From NCBI GenBank assembly GCA_903832055.1, contig CAILAC010000010.1:992001-1056000 (forward strand): DNA of 64,000 bases, read 5' to 3'. Each line of letters begins with the position of its first letter. Within the stretch, counting starts at the first letter, position 1. The DNA is from an uncultured Acidobacteriota bacterium (GTDB lineage: Bacteria > Acidobacteriota > Terriglobia > Terriglobales > Acidobacteriaceae). The position numbers were made by a program, and so were the translations under genes. The notes beneath the pieces were generated by a model. The model saw only the letters and a list, made by a program, of their open reading frames with translations. It searched no databases and was not told the DNA's origin. Positions 1 to 12,004 of the stretch are shown here, one piece after another.

Positions 1-24
1 CGCCCCGGCAAATCCAGACCTTCA

Positions 25-639
25 CTATTTGGGAGCCGACTCAGAAGTACGGCTTCGCGCGCGAAACTTTTCCCACATCTGAAACTCGTCCCGAACGGAG
101 AGACCCGGCTTTCTAAATCGGCGTTGCGGACTGCTCAGATACTGAATCCACGCATGGTGTTCGTCGTTCTGATTGACCTCAAAAGCAATAGCTCGCGGCG
201 CTTCAAGTTGCGGCTCATCCTGCTTGACCTCAACATGCTTTGCTTCGGCAAGCTTCGCCGCAACCGCACTCGGCAAATCCGGTTTGGCCGCATGTACACC
301 CGCACGGAAGAGCCAGTTGCACTCAAAAGTTGCAAGGTAAGTCACACCAATCCGTAGAAAGCTGAAAAAAGGGATTGCATGCCGCAAACTCGGCAGGCTC
401 ACAACCAATGCCATGCAGCAAAGATGCGTCAACACCGACGACACGATTGGCAGCGAAAAACCTACCTCGTGCTCCGCATTGATCACCAGCCAGGCCAGAA
501 AAAGGTGATACGACAACAGCATCGATACATAGATCACCCACGGTCCGCGGGGCAGCATGAAAGCCACCCCATATCCGATCAGCGTGCAAACAACAAACGC
601 CAGGCCATTCTTTGAAGTCAATATTCGAATCAGTCCCAT
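25..639 (-). CDS. Hypothetical integral membrane protein, 204 aa
   Basis: I do not recognise the family. The first ~110 residues hold about four hydrophobic segments (roughly residues 12-30, 33-52, 62-82 and 88-106). A polar C-terminal part follows that is rich in Lys, Glu and Arg and probably lies in the cytoplasm. The ATG at 639 is preceded by GGGGGATTG, a usable ribosome-binding site; a TTG sits one codon upstream. The gene lies downstream of pyrG on the same strand, with 242 bp and an inverted repeat between them, so it is probably transcribed separately. No catalytic motif is visible. Confidence 0.65.
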   Translation of the reverse strand: MGLIRILTSKNGLAFVVCTLIGYGVAFMLPRGPWVIYVSMLLSYHLFLAWLVINAEHEVGFSLPIVSSVLTHLCCMALVVSLPSLRHAIPFFSFLRIGVTYLATFECNWLFRAGVHAAKPDLPSAVAAKLAEAKHVEVKQDEPQLEAPRAIAFEVNQNDEHHAWIQYLSSPQRRFRKPGLSVRDEFQMWEKFRARSRTSESAPK

Positions 640-811
640 CAATCCCCCGAACGCTGGCGATTGTTCTCTTCACCAGAACTACTGCACAGCCCGCGAATCC
701 GCAAACTGAGAGTCACGAACAAGTTAGCACGCAAGCCCGAGAACCAATCATCCTCAGAAGTGGGAGAGCGCTGGGACTTTGGAACTGTTTATAGCATCGA
801 AAGGTGTACAC

Positions 812-855
812 GCGCGCTCATGCTTATCATGAAAGATGGCAAAGAATGAGCGCGC
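812..855. terminator. Inverted repeat downstream of pyrG
   Basis: A perfect 10-bp inverted repeat (GCGCGCTCAT at 812-821 and ATGAGCGCGC at 846-855) with a 24-nt loop lies 27 bp past the pyrG stop. No U tract follows, so it may be a factor-assisted terminator or an mRNA-stabilising stem rather than a classical intrinsic terminator. Confidence 0.45.
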
Positions 856-881
856 AGTGACTTTTAAGAAACTACAACTCG

Positions 882-5497
<4,616 letters not shown>

Positions 5498-5516
5498 GGA
5501 AAACCTCCAGGTCAAG

Positions 5517-5540
5517 GCAGGAGAAAATCACCTCTCCTGC
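5517..5540 (-). promoter_or_regulatory. Leader stem-loop before the TonB-receptor gene
   Basis: A perfect 7-bp stem GCAGGAG (5517-5523) / CTCCTGC (5534-5540) lies 20 nt upstream of the receptor start, just 5' of its ribosome-binding site. It could modulate translation. No known riboswitch core was recognised. Confidence 0.4.
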
Positions 5541-5665
5541 AAAAATCCCAAATCCCCGCGCAGTCAAGCCTCAAACGGTGCTACAGCATCCGCAAAGCGC
5601 ATCTGCAAGGGGTGAGCGCCAGAAACGCAGTACAAATCAACTGCGGGCGCCGCTGCAAGGGCTTC

Positions 5666-5947
5666 TCAAACCTGATTGGGAGGCGGTCGGTTAAACATCG
5701 AATACTGCCATCGCCGCACTACCGTGTGAGTAACCGGCGTCACGACCGCAGCTGATTCAACCACCTTCACCGTTGCCGGGGCCGCTGCGTTCACCGGCGC
5801 CGCCGAGTGCATCATCACGCATACCGGGCACAAATCCGTATTCGCCGCAGTGCCCGCCGCCGTACCCGTCGCGGGATGAATGTGCGCCACCGACACCAGC
5901 GCCAGCAACGACAACAGCACCAGGCACACCAGGGCATTCGCGCGCAT
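5666..5947 (-). CDS. Small secreted Cys/His-containing protein
   Basis: About 93 residues. A hydrophobic signal peptide (MRANALVCLVLLSLLALVSVA) is followed by HIHP, then an Ala/Thr-rich stretch and CPVCVMMH, a potential metal- or redox-active Cys-x2-Cys/His cluster; the C-terminus is basic and Pro-rich. This resembles small DUF2946-like periplasmic proteins found beside TonB receptors, some linked to copper, but I cannot assign the family. The start is uncertain: ATGs at 5998 and 5947 are both in frame, and the later one leaves a clean signal peptide. It lies upstream of the TonB-receptor gene on the same strand, with three 16-bp direct repeats before it. Confidence 0.6.
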   Translation of the reverse strand: MRANALVCLVLLSLLALVSVAHIHPATGTAAGTAANTDLCPVCVMMHSAAPVNAAAPATVKVVESAAVVTPVTHTVVRRWQYSMFNRPPPNQV

Positions 5948-6008
5948 GGCCCATCGCCCCGCACCCAAAACTCCCGGCCTGTCCCAGCGCATTTCCATCA
6001 AACCCCGG

Positions 6009-6056
6009 CTTACTAAACTTCCGACTTGCTAAACTTCCTACGTACTAAACTTAAGG
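6009..6056. repeat. Three 16-bp direct repeats in a divergent promoter region
   Basis: Three consecutive 16-bp units, CTTACTAAACTTCCGA, CTTGCTAAACTTCCTA and CGTACTAAACTTAAGG, all carrying the core CTAAACTT, lie between the divergent small Cys/His gene and the secreted-protein gene at 6147. Regular spacing in a shared promoter region suits an iterated regulator-binding site, but it may equally be a neutral short-repeat array. Confidence 0.7.
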
Positions 6057-6146
6057 ATACACAGATTAGACGCACGCCACAGCCAATTGTGGCCATCCAG
6101 ACCCCCCAAAACCATCTTCCGTGTTCATCGTCTAAACTGTGGTCCC

Positions 6147-7223
6147 ATGCTCTCGCATCCCAACTCGCGGATTCTCGCCCTCACCCTCGCGCTCTTTTCG
6201 GCCTTCGCGTCCCTTGCCGTGCCGTCACTTTGCGCCCAGACCAACGACCCCCACGCCAGCAAAAAGCCCCTCACCCTCAAGCCCGATATCCCCGGCGTCC
6301 AAGTCAACCACCGCCTCATCCTCAAAGACGGCAGCTACCAGATCGTCCGCAAATATGAGGTCATCGGCAACCGCGTCCGATACATTTCCGTCGAACGTGG
6401 CGGCGAGTGGGAAGAGCTCCCCGAAGACCTCATCGACTGGCCCGCCACCCGCAAATGGGAAAGCCAGCAGTCCGACCTCGCCCAGCAAGCCTCACCCGCC
6501 ATGCAAGAGGCCGCCGACCTCGATAAAGAAGAGGCCGCCCAGCGCCAGCAGCAGCGCGAACGCATGCCCACCGTCGCCCCCAATCTCACCCTCCCCGATC
6601 AGGACGGCGTCTTCGTCCTCGACGAATTCCGCGGCACCCCCCAGATCGTCGAGCTCGTCCCCGCCACCGGCGACCTGCAAATGGCTCGCCAGCACGGCAT
6701 TCGCTCTGTCCTCCCGCTCCAGGGTCAGACCGCCCACGTTGAGCTTGAAGGTGCACAGGCCAAAGTCAGCATCCACATCAACACCCCAACCCTCTACCTC
6801 TCCCTCGATGACCTCAACCTGAAAGGCACCGCCGATGCTGAGAATGTCGTCTCTCACGCATTGACCGTGGATACCCAGGGCGCATCCGCCGTCAAAAACG
6901 GCAAACACGGAGCCGCTTCACCCACCTCCGGCTTCGCCATCGTCCGCGTCGATCAGCGCAAGGCTGTCCGCATCGTCGGCACCGTCCACCTCAGCGTCAC
7001 CGGCCAAATCTCCCAGGAAGAAGACGTCATCCCAGCCACCGCCGAAATCCTCCCCGGCAAACACTGGCTCAAACTCACCCCAAAATCCCCCCTCAAGATC
7101 GGCGAATACGCCCTCGTCGAAATCCTCTCCCCTAAAGATATGAACGCCACCGTCTGGGATTTCCACGTAGACCCCCGCGCCCCCCTCAACGAATCCGCCA
7201 TCGGCCCCGTCGACAGCAAGTAA
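6147..7223 (+). CDS. Hypothetical secreted protein, 358 aa
   Basis: Family not recognised. The ATG at 6147 gives a signal peptide (MLSHPNSRILALTLALFSAFASLAVPSLCAQ). A short segment (ILKDGSYQIVRKYEVIGNRVRYISVERGGEW) resembles the SHOCT-free 'display' motif seen in many acidobacterial secreted proteins. A charged Gln/Arg/Glu-rich linker follows, then a beta-rich domain whose end reads GKHWLKLTPKSPLKIGEYALVEI. An in-frame start 60 bp upstream would bury the signal peptide. It lies 124 bp before the glycosidase gene on the same strand and may be co-transcribed; no function can be inferred. Confidence 0.75.
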   Translation: MLSHPNSRILALTLALFSAFASLAVPSLCAQTNDPHASKKPLTLKPDIPGVQVNHRLILKDGSYQIVRKYEVIGNRVRYISVERGGEWEELPEDLIDWPATRKWESQQSDLAQQASPAMQEAADLDKEEAAQRQQQRERMPTVAPNLTLPDQDGVFVLDEFRGTPQIVELVPATGDLQMARQHGIRSVLPLQGQTAHVELEGAQAKVSIHINTPTLYLSLDDLNLKGTADAENVVSHALTVDTQGASAVKNGKHGAASPTSGFAIVRVDQRKAVRIVGTVHLSVTGQISQEEDVIPATAEILPGKHWLKLTPKSPLKIGEYALVEILSPKDMNATVWDFHVDPRAPLNESAIGPVDSK

Positions 7224-7347
7224 GTCTCCCAGCAACCCCACTTCCCAATCCTGTAAACTTGCCGGGCTGACGCTCGGCCCTTGTGATGCGCCGTCTCCAA
7301 GGCGGCAAACCACACCTGCCGTAGTCCGTCCCGAGGGCTTTTTCACA

Positions 7348-9459
7348 ATGAATCTGTCTGCTTCCAGGTACCTGTCGCTCCTGCTCACGCTCGCCGCCAC
7401 CACTGCCTCGTTCTCGGCAAGCCCAAGCCAAAAGCCTGCCGCGCTGCAAAACAAGCTCGTCACCCTCCACTGCGACCTTCAATCTGGCGCCTGCGAACTT
7501 ACCTGGCCCGACGGCACCCACATCGGTCCCTTTGCCGCCGCCATCGAGATCGAAGGCAGCCACCGCCTCGCCACCACCGACTACACCAGCCATAAGCTCC
7601 TCTCCGGCAAATCCGCCGGCCAACTCACCATCCGCCACACCGGCCTGCCCAACGCCCCCGACCTAATCCAGCACATCACCCTCCCCGCCAACCAGCCCTA
7701 CATCCTGGCCGACGTTGAAGCCACAAGCGACCGCTCCATCAGCACCCGCCACATCTCCCCGCTTGTTCTCTCACCCGGCGGCTCAGCCAAACTAAGCACC
7801 GGCGAAACTCCCCAAGTCATCTTCACCCCCTGGGACAACGACATGTGGGTCCACTACAACGAACCCGCCAACCCCGATCCCAAGGCCCAGTTCGACCCCG
7901 CCAAAGATCCCGACAGCTACGAAGTCACCGCCATCTACGACAACGCCTCCCGCCACGGCCTCGTCCTCGGCTCCATCACCCACGACCTCTGGCGCACCGG
8001 CATCCTCGCCCGCAAGCTCGCCCCACAAAGCGTCGGCGAACTCGAAATCTTCGGCGGCGCCACCGGCCACTGGTCCCACGACGTCGAACCCCACGGCCTC
8101 GTCTCCGGAACCCACGTCAAATCGCCACAAATCCTCGTCGGCTACTTCCCCGACTGGCGCGACGGCCTCGAAACCTTCGGCCGCGAAAACGCCCGCATCC
8201 ACCCGCCCCTCCCCTGGCACGACGGCGTCCCCTTTGGCTGGAACAGCTGGGCCGCCTACGCCCAGTTCATCAACCGCAAAAAGTACGATGCAGTCGCCGA
8301 CTTCATCCACACCGAGCTCGAACCCAAAGGCTTCCAGAACAACCACACCACCTACATCAACTGGGATGGAGGCTGGAGCCAGCTGACCGACGCCGAAATC
8401 ATCGCCGCCGCCAAACGCATCCACGCCCAGGGCCAGAAAGCCGGCATCTACATGGTGCCCTTCGCCTACTATTACGACGATCTCTCCAAAGTCGTCGAAG
8501 GCACCAACGGCAAATACACCTGGAACGACCTCATCCTCCGCGACTCCCACGGCCAGCCCCTGCCCAAAATCGACGGCCCGTTCCACCCCCTCGACCCCAC
8601 CCACCCCGGCACCCTTCAGCACATTGACTGGGAACTGGCCCGCTTCGTCGCCTGGGGCTATGACTCCGTAAAAATCGACTTCCTCAACAGCGGCGCACTC
8701 GAGGGCCACCACCACGACGCCTCCATCACCACCGGCGTTCAGGCCTACAACCTCGGCATGCAGCGCATCCAGGACGACCTCGCCCCCGCCAAAATCGGAC
8801 GCCCCTTCTTCATCAGCCTCTCCATCGCACCCCTCTTCCCCGCCTACGGGCACAGCCGCCGCATCTCCTGCGACGCCTTCGGCCGCATTGAAGACTCCGA
8901 CTACCTGCTCAACGCCGCCACCTACAGCTGGTGGACCAACGGCACCCTCTACCAGTTCAATGACCCCGACCACACCGTCATCGCCAAAGACAAAGACCCC
9001 TACCACGACCAGTCCCTGCCCAACAGCGTCCAAACCCTCGAAGAAGCCCGCAGCCGCATGAACGCCACCGTCATCGCCGGCACCCTGCTCATCGACAGCG
9101 ACGACCTCATGGACCCCAAAGCCCAGGCCCGCGCCCGCGAACTCCTCACCAATCCCGAAGTTCTGGAAGTAGCCCGCGCCGGCCGCGCCTTCCGCCCCGT
9201 AGAGGCAGAGAGCGGCATCCACGCCACACCCCTCTTCATGCGCACAGAAAAAGACGGCAGCGTCTACCTCGCAGCCTTCAACTACAGCGAAACCCAACCC
9301 GCCCCACTCGAAGTAGACCTAGCCCGCCTCGGCCTCAACCCCACCAAAACCTACCAGGTCAAAAATATCTGGACCGGCCAGTCCACATCCTTATCCGGAA
9401 AAATAAAGTTCCAGCTCCCACCAGCCCAATCCCAACTAATCCACATCACCGCAAAGTAA
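7348..9459 (+). CDS. Secreted glycoside hydrolase, clan GH-D (alpha-galactosidase-like)
   Basis: 703 residues with an N-terminal signal peptide. An N-terminal beta-sandwich (about residues 35-270) precedes a TIM barrel that opens with FGWNSWAAY, the NSW signature of GH27/GH36 alpha-galactosidases. The barrel continues with YINWDGGWSQL and YDSVKIDFLN, whose Asp is the likely nucleophile. SCDAFGRIEDSDY may carry the acid/base Asp. A C-terminal beta domain ends the protein. It probably releases terminal alpha-linked sugars outside the cytoplasm; exact substrate unknown. The start ATG follows GAGGGC at ~9 nt. Codons end strongly in C, like the neighbouring + strand genes here. Downstream lie REP-like and heptad repeats. 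Confidence 0.88.
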   Translation: MNLSASRYLSLLLTLAATTASFSASPSQKPAALQNKLVTLHCDLQSGACELTWPDGTHIGPFAAAIEIEGSHRLATTDYTSHKLLSGKSAGQLTIRHTGLPNAPDLIQHITLPANQPYILADVEATSDRSISTRHISPLVLSPGGSAKLSTGETPQVIFTPWDNDMWVHYNEPANPDPKAQFDPAKDPDSYEVTAIYDNASRHGLVLGSITHDLWRTGILARKLAPQSVGELEIFGGATGHWSHDVEPHGLVSGTHVKSPQILVGYFPDWRDGLETFGRENARIHPPLPWHDGVPFGWNSWAAYAQFINRKKYDAVADFIHTELEPKGFQNNHTTYINWDGGWSQLTDAEIIAAAKRIHAQGQKAGIYMVPFAYYYDDLSKVVEGTNGKYTWNDLILRDSHGQPLPKIDGPFHPLDPTHPGTLQHIDWELARFVAWGYDSVKIDFLNSGALEGHHHDASITTGVQAYNLGMQRIQDDLAPAKIGRPFFISLSIAPLFPAYGHSRRISCDAFGRIEDSDYLLNAATYSWWTNGTLYQFNDPDHTVIAKDKDPYHDQSLPNSVQTLEEARSRMNATVIAGTLLIDSDDLMDPKAQARARELLTNPEVLEVARAGRAFRPVEAESGIHATPLFMRTEKDGSVYLAAFNYSETQPAPLEVDLARLGLNPTKTYQVKNIWTGQSTSLSGKIKFQLPPAQSQLIHITAK

Positions 9460-9467
9460 ACCAACGC

Positions 9468-9560
9468 GAGCGCCCCACCTCAAGCGCAGTCACATCACGG
9501 CAAAATGAACAAATGCGGGTGACCCATCTTCGGCGCAGTCTTATCGCGCCTAAGGTGGGA
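9468..9560. repeat. REP-like element, tandem degenerate pair (copy 3 of the family)
   Basis: GGGTGACCCA at 9517-9526 begins a hairpin whose arms are CCCATCTTCGGCGC (9523-9536) and GCGCCTAAGGTGGG (9546-9559). A weaker version (GCGCCCCACCTCAAGCGCAG, from about 9470) precedes it in the same orientation. The outer GGGTG.CCCA and closing TGGGA match the elements at 2673 and 20804, although the inner stem differs. It lies between two convergent genes. Confidence 0.7.
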
Positions 9561-9589
9561 TACTTTGTATCTACAGCCCTTTATAACTA

Positions 9590-9638
9590 TTCCCTTGTCC
9601 CTAGTCCCTCGTCCCTAGTCTTCCGTCTTCCGTCCCTA
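9590..9638 (-). repeat. Seven tandem heptads starting at the ntrX-like stop codon
   Basis: Read on the minus strand from 9638: TAGGGAC, GGAAGAC, GGAAGAC, TAGGGAC, GAGGGAC, TAGGGAC, AAGGGAA, seven 7-bp units with no interruption. The first three bases of unit 1 are the stop codon of the response-regulator gene. No inverted partner is seen. The architecture matches the stop-adjacent heptad arrays in the ribosomal operon. Confidence 0.85.
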
Positions 9639-11024
9639 CTCCCTGACAGTAATCCCCAGCGCCTTCATCTTCCGGTAAAGATGACTCCGCTCCAGCCCCA
9701 GCAGCTCCGCCGCCCGGCTCACATTACTCTTCACTTCCTCAAGCTTCTTTTGAATGTAATCCCGCTCATAAGCATCCCGCGCCTGCTGCAACGTCGAGAA
9801 ATCCTCCCCACTCCGCACTCCGCTCCTCTGCGTCAGCGGCGGCAAATGCTTGCGCTCAATCCGCAGCACCCGCGGGTTCAGAATCAGCACTCGCTCCACC
9901 AGGTTCTTCAGCTCCCGCACATTCCCCGGCCACGTATGCTGCCCCAGCGCCTCCAGAGCCTCTTCGCTGATCTCCATCCGAGGCCGCCCATACTGCCGCC
10001 CAAACTCCCGCAAAAACTCCCGCACCAGCGGCGCAATATCCTGCTTCCGCTCCCGCAGCGGAGGCACCGAAAACGGCACCACATTCAGCCGGTAAAACAA
10101 ATCCTCGCGAAAATTCCCCTTCAGAATCTCCTCTTCCAGGTTCTTGTTCGTCGCCGCAATCACCCTCACATCCACGCGAATCGGCTGCGTCCCCCCCACT
10201 GGCGTAAACAACTGCTCATCCAGCGCCGAAAGCACCTTCGCCTGCGTCTTCAGGCTCATATCCCCGACCTCGTCGAGAAAAAGCGTCCCGCCATCCGCCC
10301 GCTCCAGCGTCCCCCGCTTGTCCGGTCCAGAAACCGGCAATCCTCCCGGCCCCGGCCCCGTCGCCCCCGGAAACGCCCCATGCCGCACCCCAAAAAGCTC
10401 CGCCTCAATATGCGCCTCTGGAATCGCCGCACAGTTCAGCTCCACAAACACCGAGTCCCGCCGCAGACTCTCCGCGTGAATCGCCCGCGCAATCAGCTCC
10501 TTGCCCGTCCCCGACTCCCCATAAATCAGCACCCGACCATTCGTCGGAGCCATCAGCCGAATCTGCTGCCGCAGCGCCTTCGCCGAAACGCTCTCCCCCG
10601 TCAAAATCGTCGAAAGCGAAAACTGTCGCTTGAACTCCTGGTTGTCCCGCCGCAGCCGCCGCGCTTCTACTGCGTTCTTCAGCACAATCAGCGTCCGGTC
10701 CAGCGACAACGGCTTCTCCAGAAAGTCGTAAGCCCCCAGTTTCGTCGCCTTCACCGCCGTCTCAATCGTCCCGTGCCCCGAAATAATCACCACCTCCGGC
10801 CGCGACTCTGCCGCCAGCGCGTGAATATCCCCCAGCACATCCAGCCCATCCCGGTCCGGCAACCAGATATCCAGCAGCACCACGTCATACGGAGCGTCCT
10901 GCAGCAGCACAATCGCCTCCGCCGCCGTCCCCGCCGAAGCCACCGCATACCCCTCTTCGCGCAAAATCTCCTCGAGCGAAGCCCGTATCTCCGCCTCATC
11001 ATCCACAATCAAAATATGATTCAT
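9636..11024 (-). CDS. NtrX/NtrC-family response regulator with altered GAFTGA loop
   Basis: 462-residue bacterial enhancer-binding protein. The receiver (1-120) has Asp8/9, phospho-acceptor Asp52 in LLDIWLPDRDG and Lys104. The AAA+ domain has Walker A GESGTGKE (169-176), Walker B GGTLFLDE (245-252) and the sensor/arginine-finger region FREDLFYRL. A Fis-type helix-turn-helix ends the protein (RAAELLGLERSHLYRKMKALG). The receiver, with DIWLPDRDGLDVL, resembles NtrX. The sigma-54 contact motif reads GAFPGA (216-221) instead of GAFTGA and is followed by a Gly/Pro-rich insertion (about 222-236), so sigma-54 activation may be lost or changed. An NtrY-like kinase lies 6 kb away on the same strand and is the likely partner. 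Confidence 0.93.
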   Translation of the reverse strand: MNHILIVDDEAEIRASLEEILREEGYAVASAGTAAEAIVLLQDAPYDVVLLDIWLPDRDGLDVLGDIHALAAESRPEVVIISGHGTIETAVKATKLGAYDFLEKPLSLDRTLIVLKNAVEARRLRRDNQEFKRQFSLSTILTGESVSAKALRQQIRLMAPTNGRVLIYGESGTGKELIARAIHAESLRRDSVFVELNCAAIPEAHIEAELFGVRHGAFPGATGPGPGGLPVSGPDKRGTLERADGGTLFLDEVGDMSLKTQAKVLSALDEQLFTPVGGTQPIRVDVRVIAATNKNLEEEILKGNFREDLFYRLNVVPFSVPPLRERKQDIAPLVREFLREFGRQYGRPRMEISEEALEALGQHTWPGNVRELKNLVERVLILNPRVLRIERKHLPPLTQRSGVRSGEDFSTLQQARDAYERDYIQKKLEEVKSNVSRAAELLGLERSHLYRKMKALGITVRE

Positions 11025-11179
11025 CGACTCAGCGCCCTCAGCCCGCCCAGCTTCCTACTGGATTGTATGCGGCCCCTGATACCCATCGCAATCAACCGGA
11101 ATTTCCCACTTCCCCGCCCCACTTGACCCCAGACCCAAAATGCCCCACAGTGGAGCGTAACGAACCACCACGAACTTCC

Positions 11180-12004
11180 ATGCCCCCCTCTCCATCTCGC
11201 CTTCACAAATTGGTTAAGCGAGCTGCGGCCCTCTTCGCACTCGCCTGCCTTTGCATCGCCCTCCGCACTGACGCAGCTCTACCAGCCTTCAAATTCCCAA
11301 CCCTGCGTATGAATAACCTGCCCCAAACCACCCTCTGGGCCTGGGAACGCTCCGAAGATCTGCGCCAAATCGACCCCGCCACTACCGCCATCGCCTATCT
11401 CGACCAAACCATCCAGTTAGGCCAGGCCATCCAGCTCGACTCCGCAGAAGTCAGAAGCCAGCCGCGCCTCCACCCCCTCGCCTACCCCACCGGCACCCAG
11501 CGAATCGCCGTCGTCCGCATCGAGATCCGCCCCGGCACCCCACTCTCTCCGCATTCCGAAGAGCAAACCGTCGCCCTCCTGCTGCGATCGGCCAACCTGC
11601 CCAGCCTTGCCGCTTTCCAGGTCGACTTTGATGCCACCCTCTCCCAGCGCGCCTTTTATCGCGCCGTCCTCAACCAACTCCGCCGCCAGATGACCGCCCA
11701 GCTCCCCCTCTCCATCACCGCGCTCGCCTCCTGGTGCAGCTACGACGACTGGCTCGCCAACCTCCCCATCGACGAAGCCGTCCCCATGCTCTTCCGCATG
11801 GAGCCCGAGCGCCGCCGCGCTTCACCCTCTACTCCCGACTTGCAAATCCGCGAGCCCCTCTGCCAAAACTCCCTCGGCCTCTCCACCCGCGAACCGTGGC
11901 CCGACAACATCACCGGCAAACGCCTCTACATCTTCCCCGACCAGGGCTGGCATCGCGACCTGCCACTCGCCGCCCACCTCGCCGCCCAAAGGAATCTTCC
12001 ATGA
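11180..12004 (+). CDS. DUF3142-like exported protein
   Basis: 274 residues. An N-terminal hydrophobic segment (LVKRAAALFALACLCIALRT) probably targets it to or across the membrane. The body, with TLWAWERSEDLRQIDPATTAIAYLDQTI and VVRIEIRPGTPLS, resembles DUF3142, a family of unknown function, possibly TIM-barrel-like; this assignment is from memory of the motif. I chose ATG 11180 because upstream in-frame codons encode a Pro-rich non-coding-looking stretch. The stop overlaps the next start in ATGA (12001-12004), so the two genes are translationally coupled and probably act together. Confidence 0.8.
   Translation: MPPSPSRLHKLVKRAAALFALACLCIALRTDAALPAFKFPTLRMNNLPQTTLWAWERSEDLRQIDPATTAIAYLDQTIQLGQAIQLDSAEVRSQPRLHPLAYPTGTQRIAVVRIEIRPGTPLSPHSEEQTVALLLRSANLPSLAAFQVDFDATLSQRAFYRAVLNQLRRQMTAQLPLSITALASWCSYDDWLANLPIDEAVPMLFRMEPERRRASPSTPDLQIREPLCQNSLGLSTREPWPDNITGKRLYIFPDQGWHRDLPLAAHLAAQRNLP

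Noticed and set aside
5498-5665. Cobalamin or other riboswitch before the TonB receptor
   Set aside because: A leader hairpin exists, but no B12 box or other known aptamer core was recognised.
7792-9297. 501-codon minus-strand frame opposite the glycosidase
   Set aside because: Gly/Val/Ala/Glu-rich shadow of a C-ending codon gene; the + strand product has signal peptide and GH-D motifs.
9513-11126. 537-codon + strand frame opposite the NtrX-like gene
   Set aside because: Arg/Pro/His/Leu-rich composition typical of antisense frames; the minus-strand gene has clear conserved domains.
11734-12000. N-terminal extension of the large lipoprotein
   Set aside because: It overlaps the DUF3142-like gene in another frame and is Arg/Pro-rich; the ATG at 12001 gives a lipoprotein signal.
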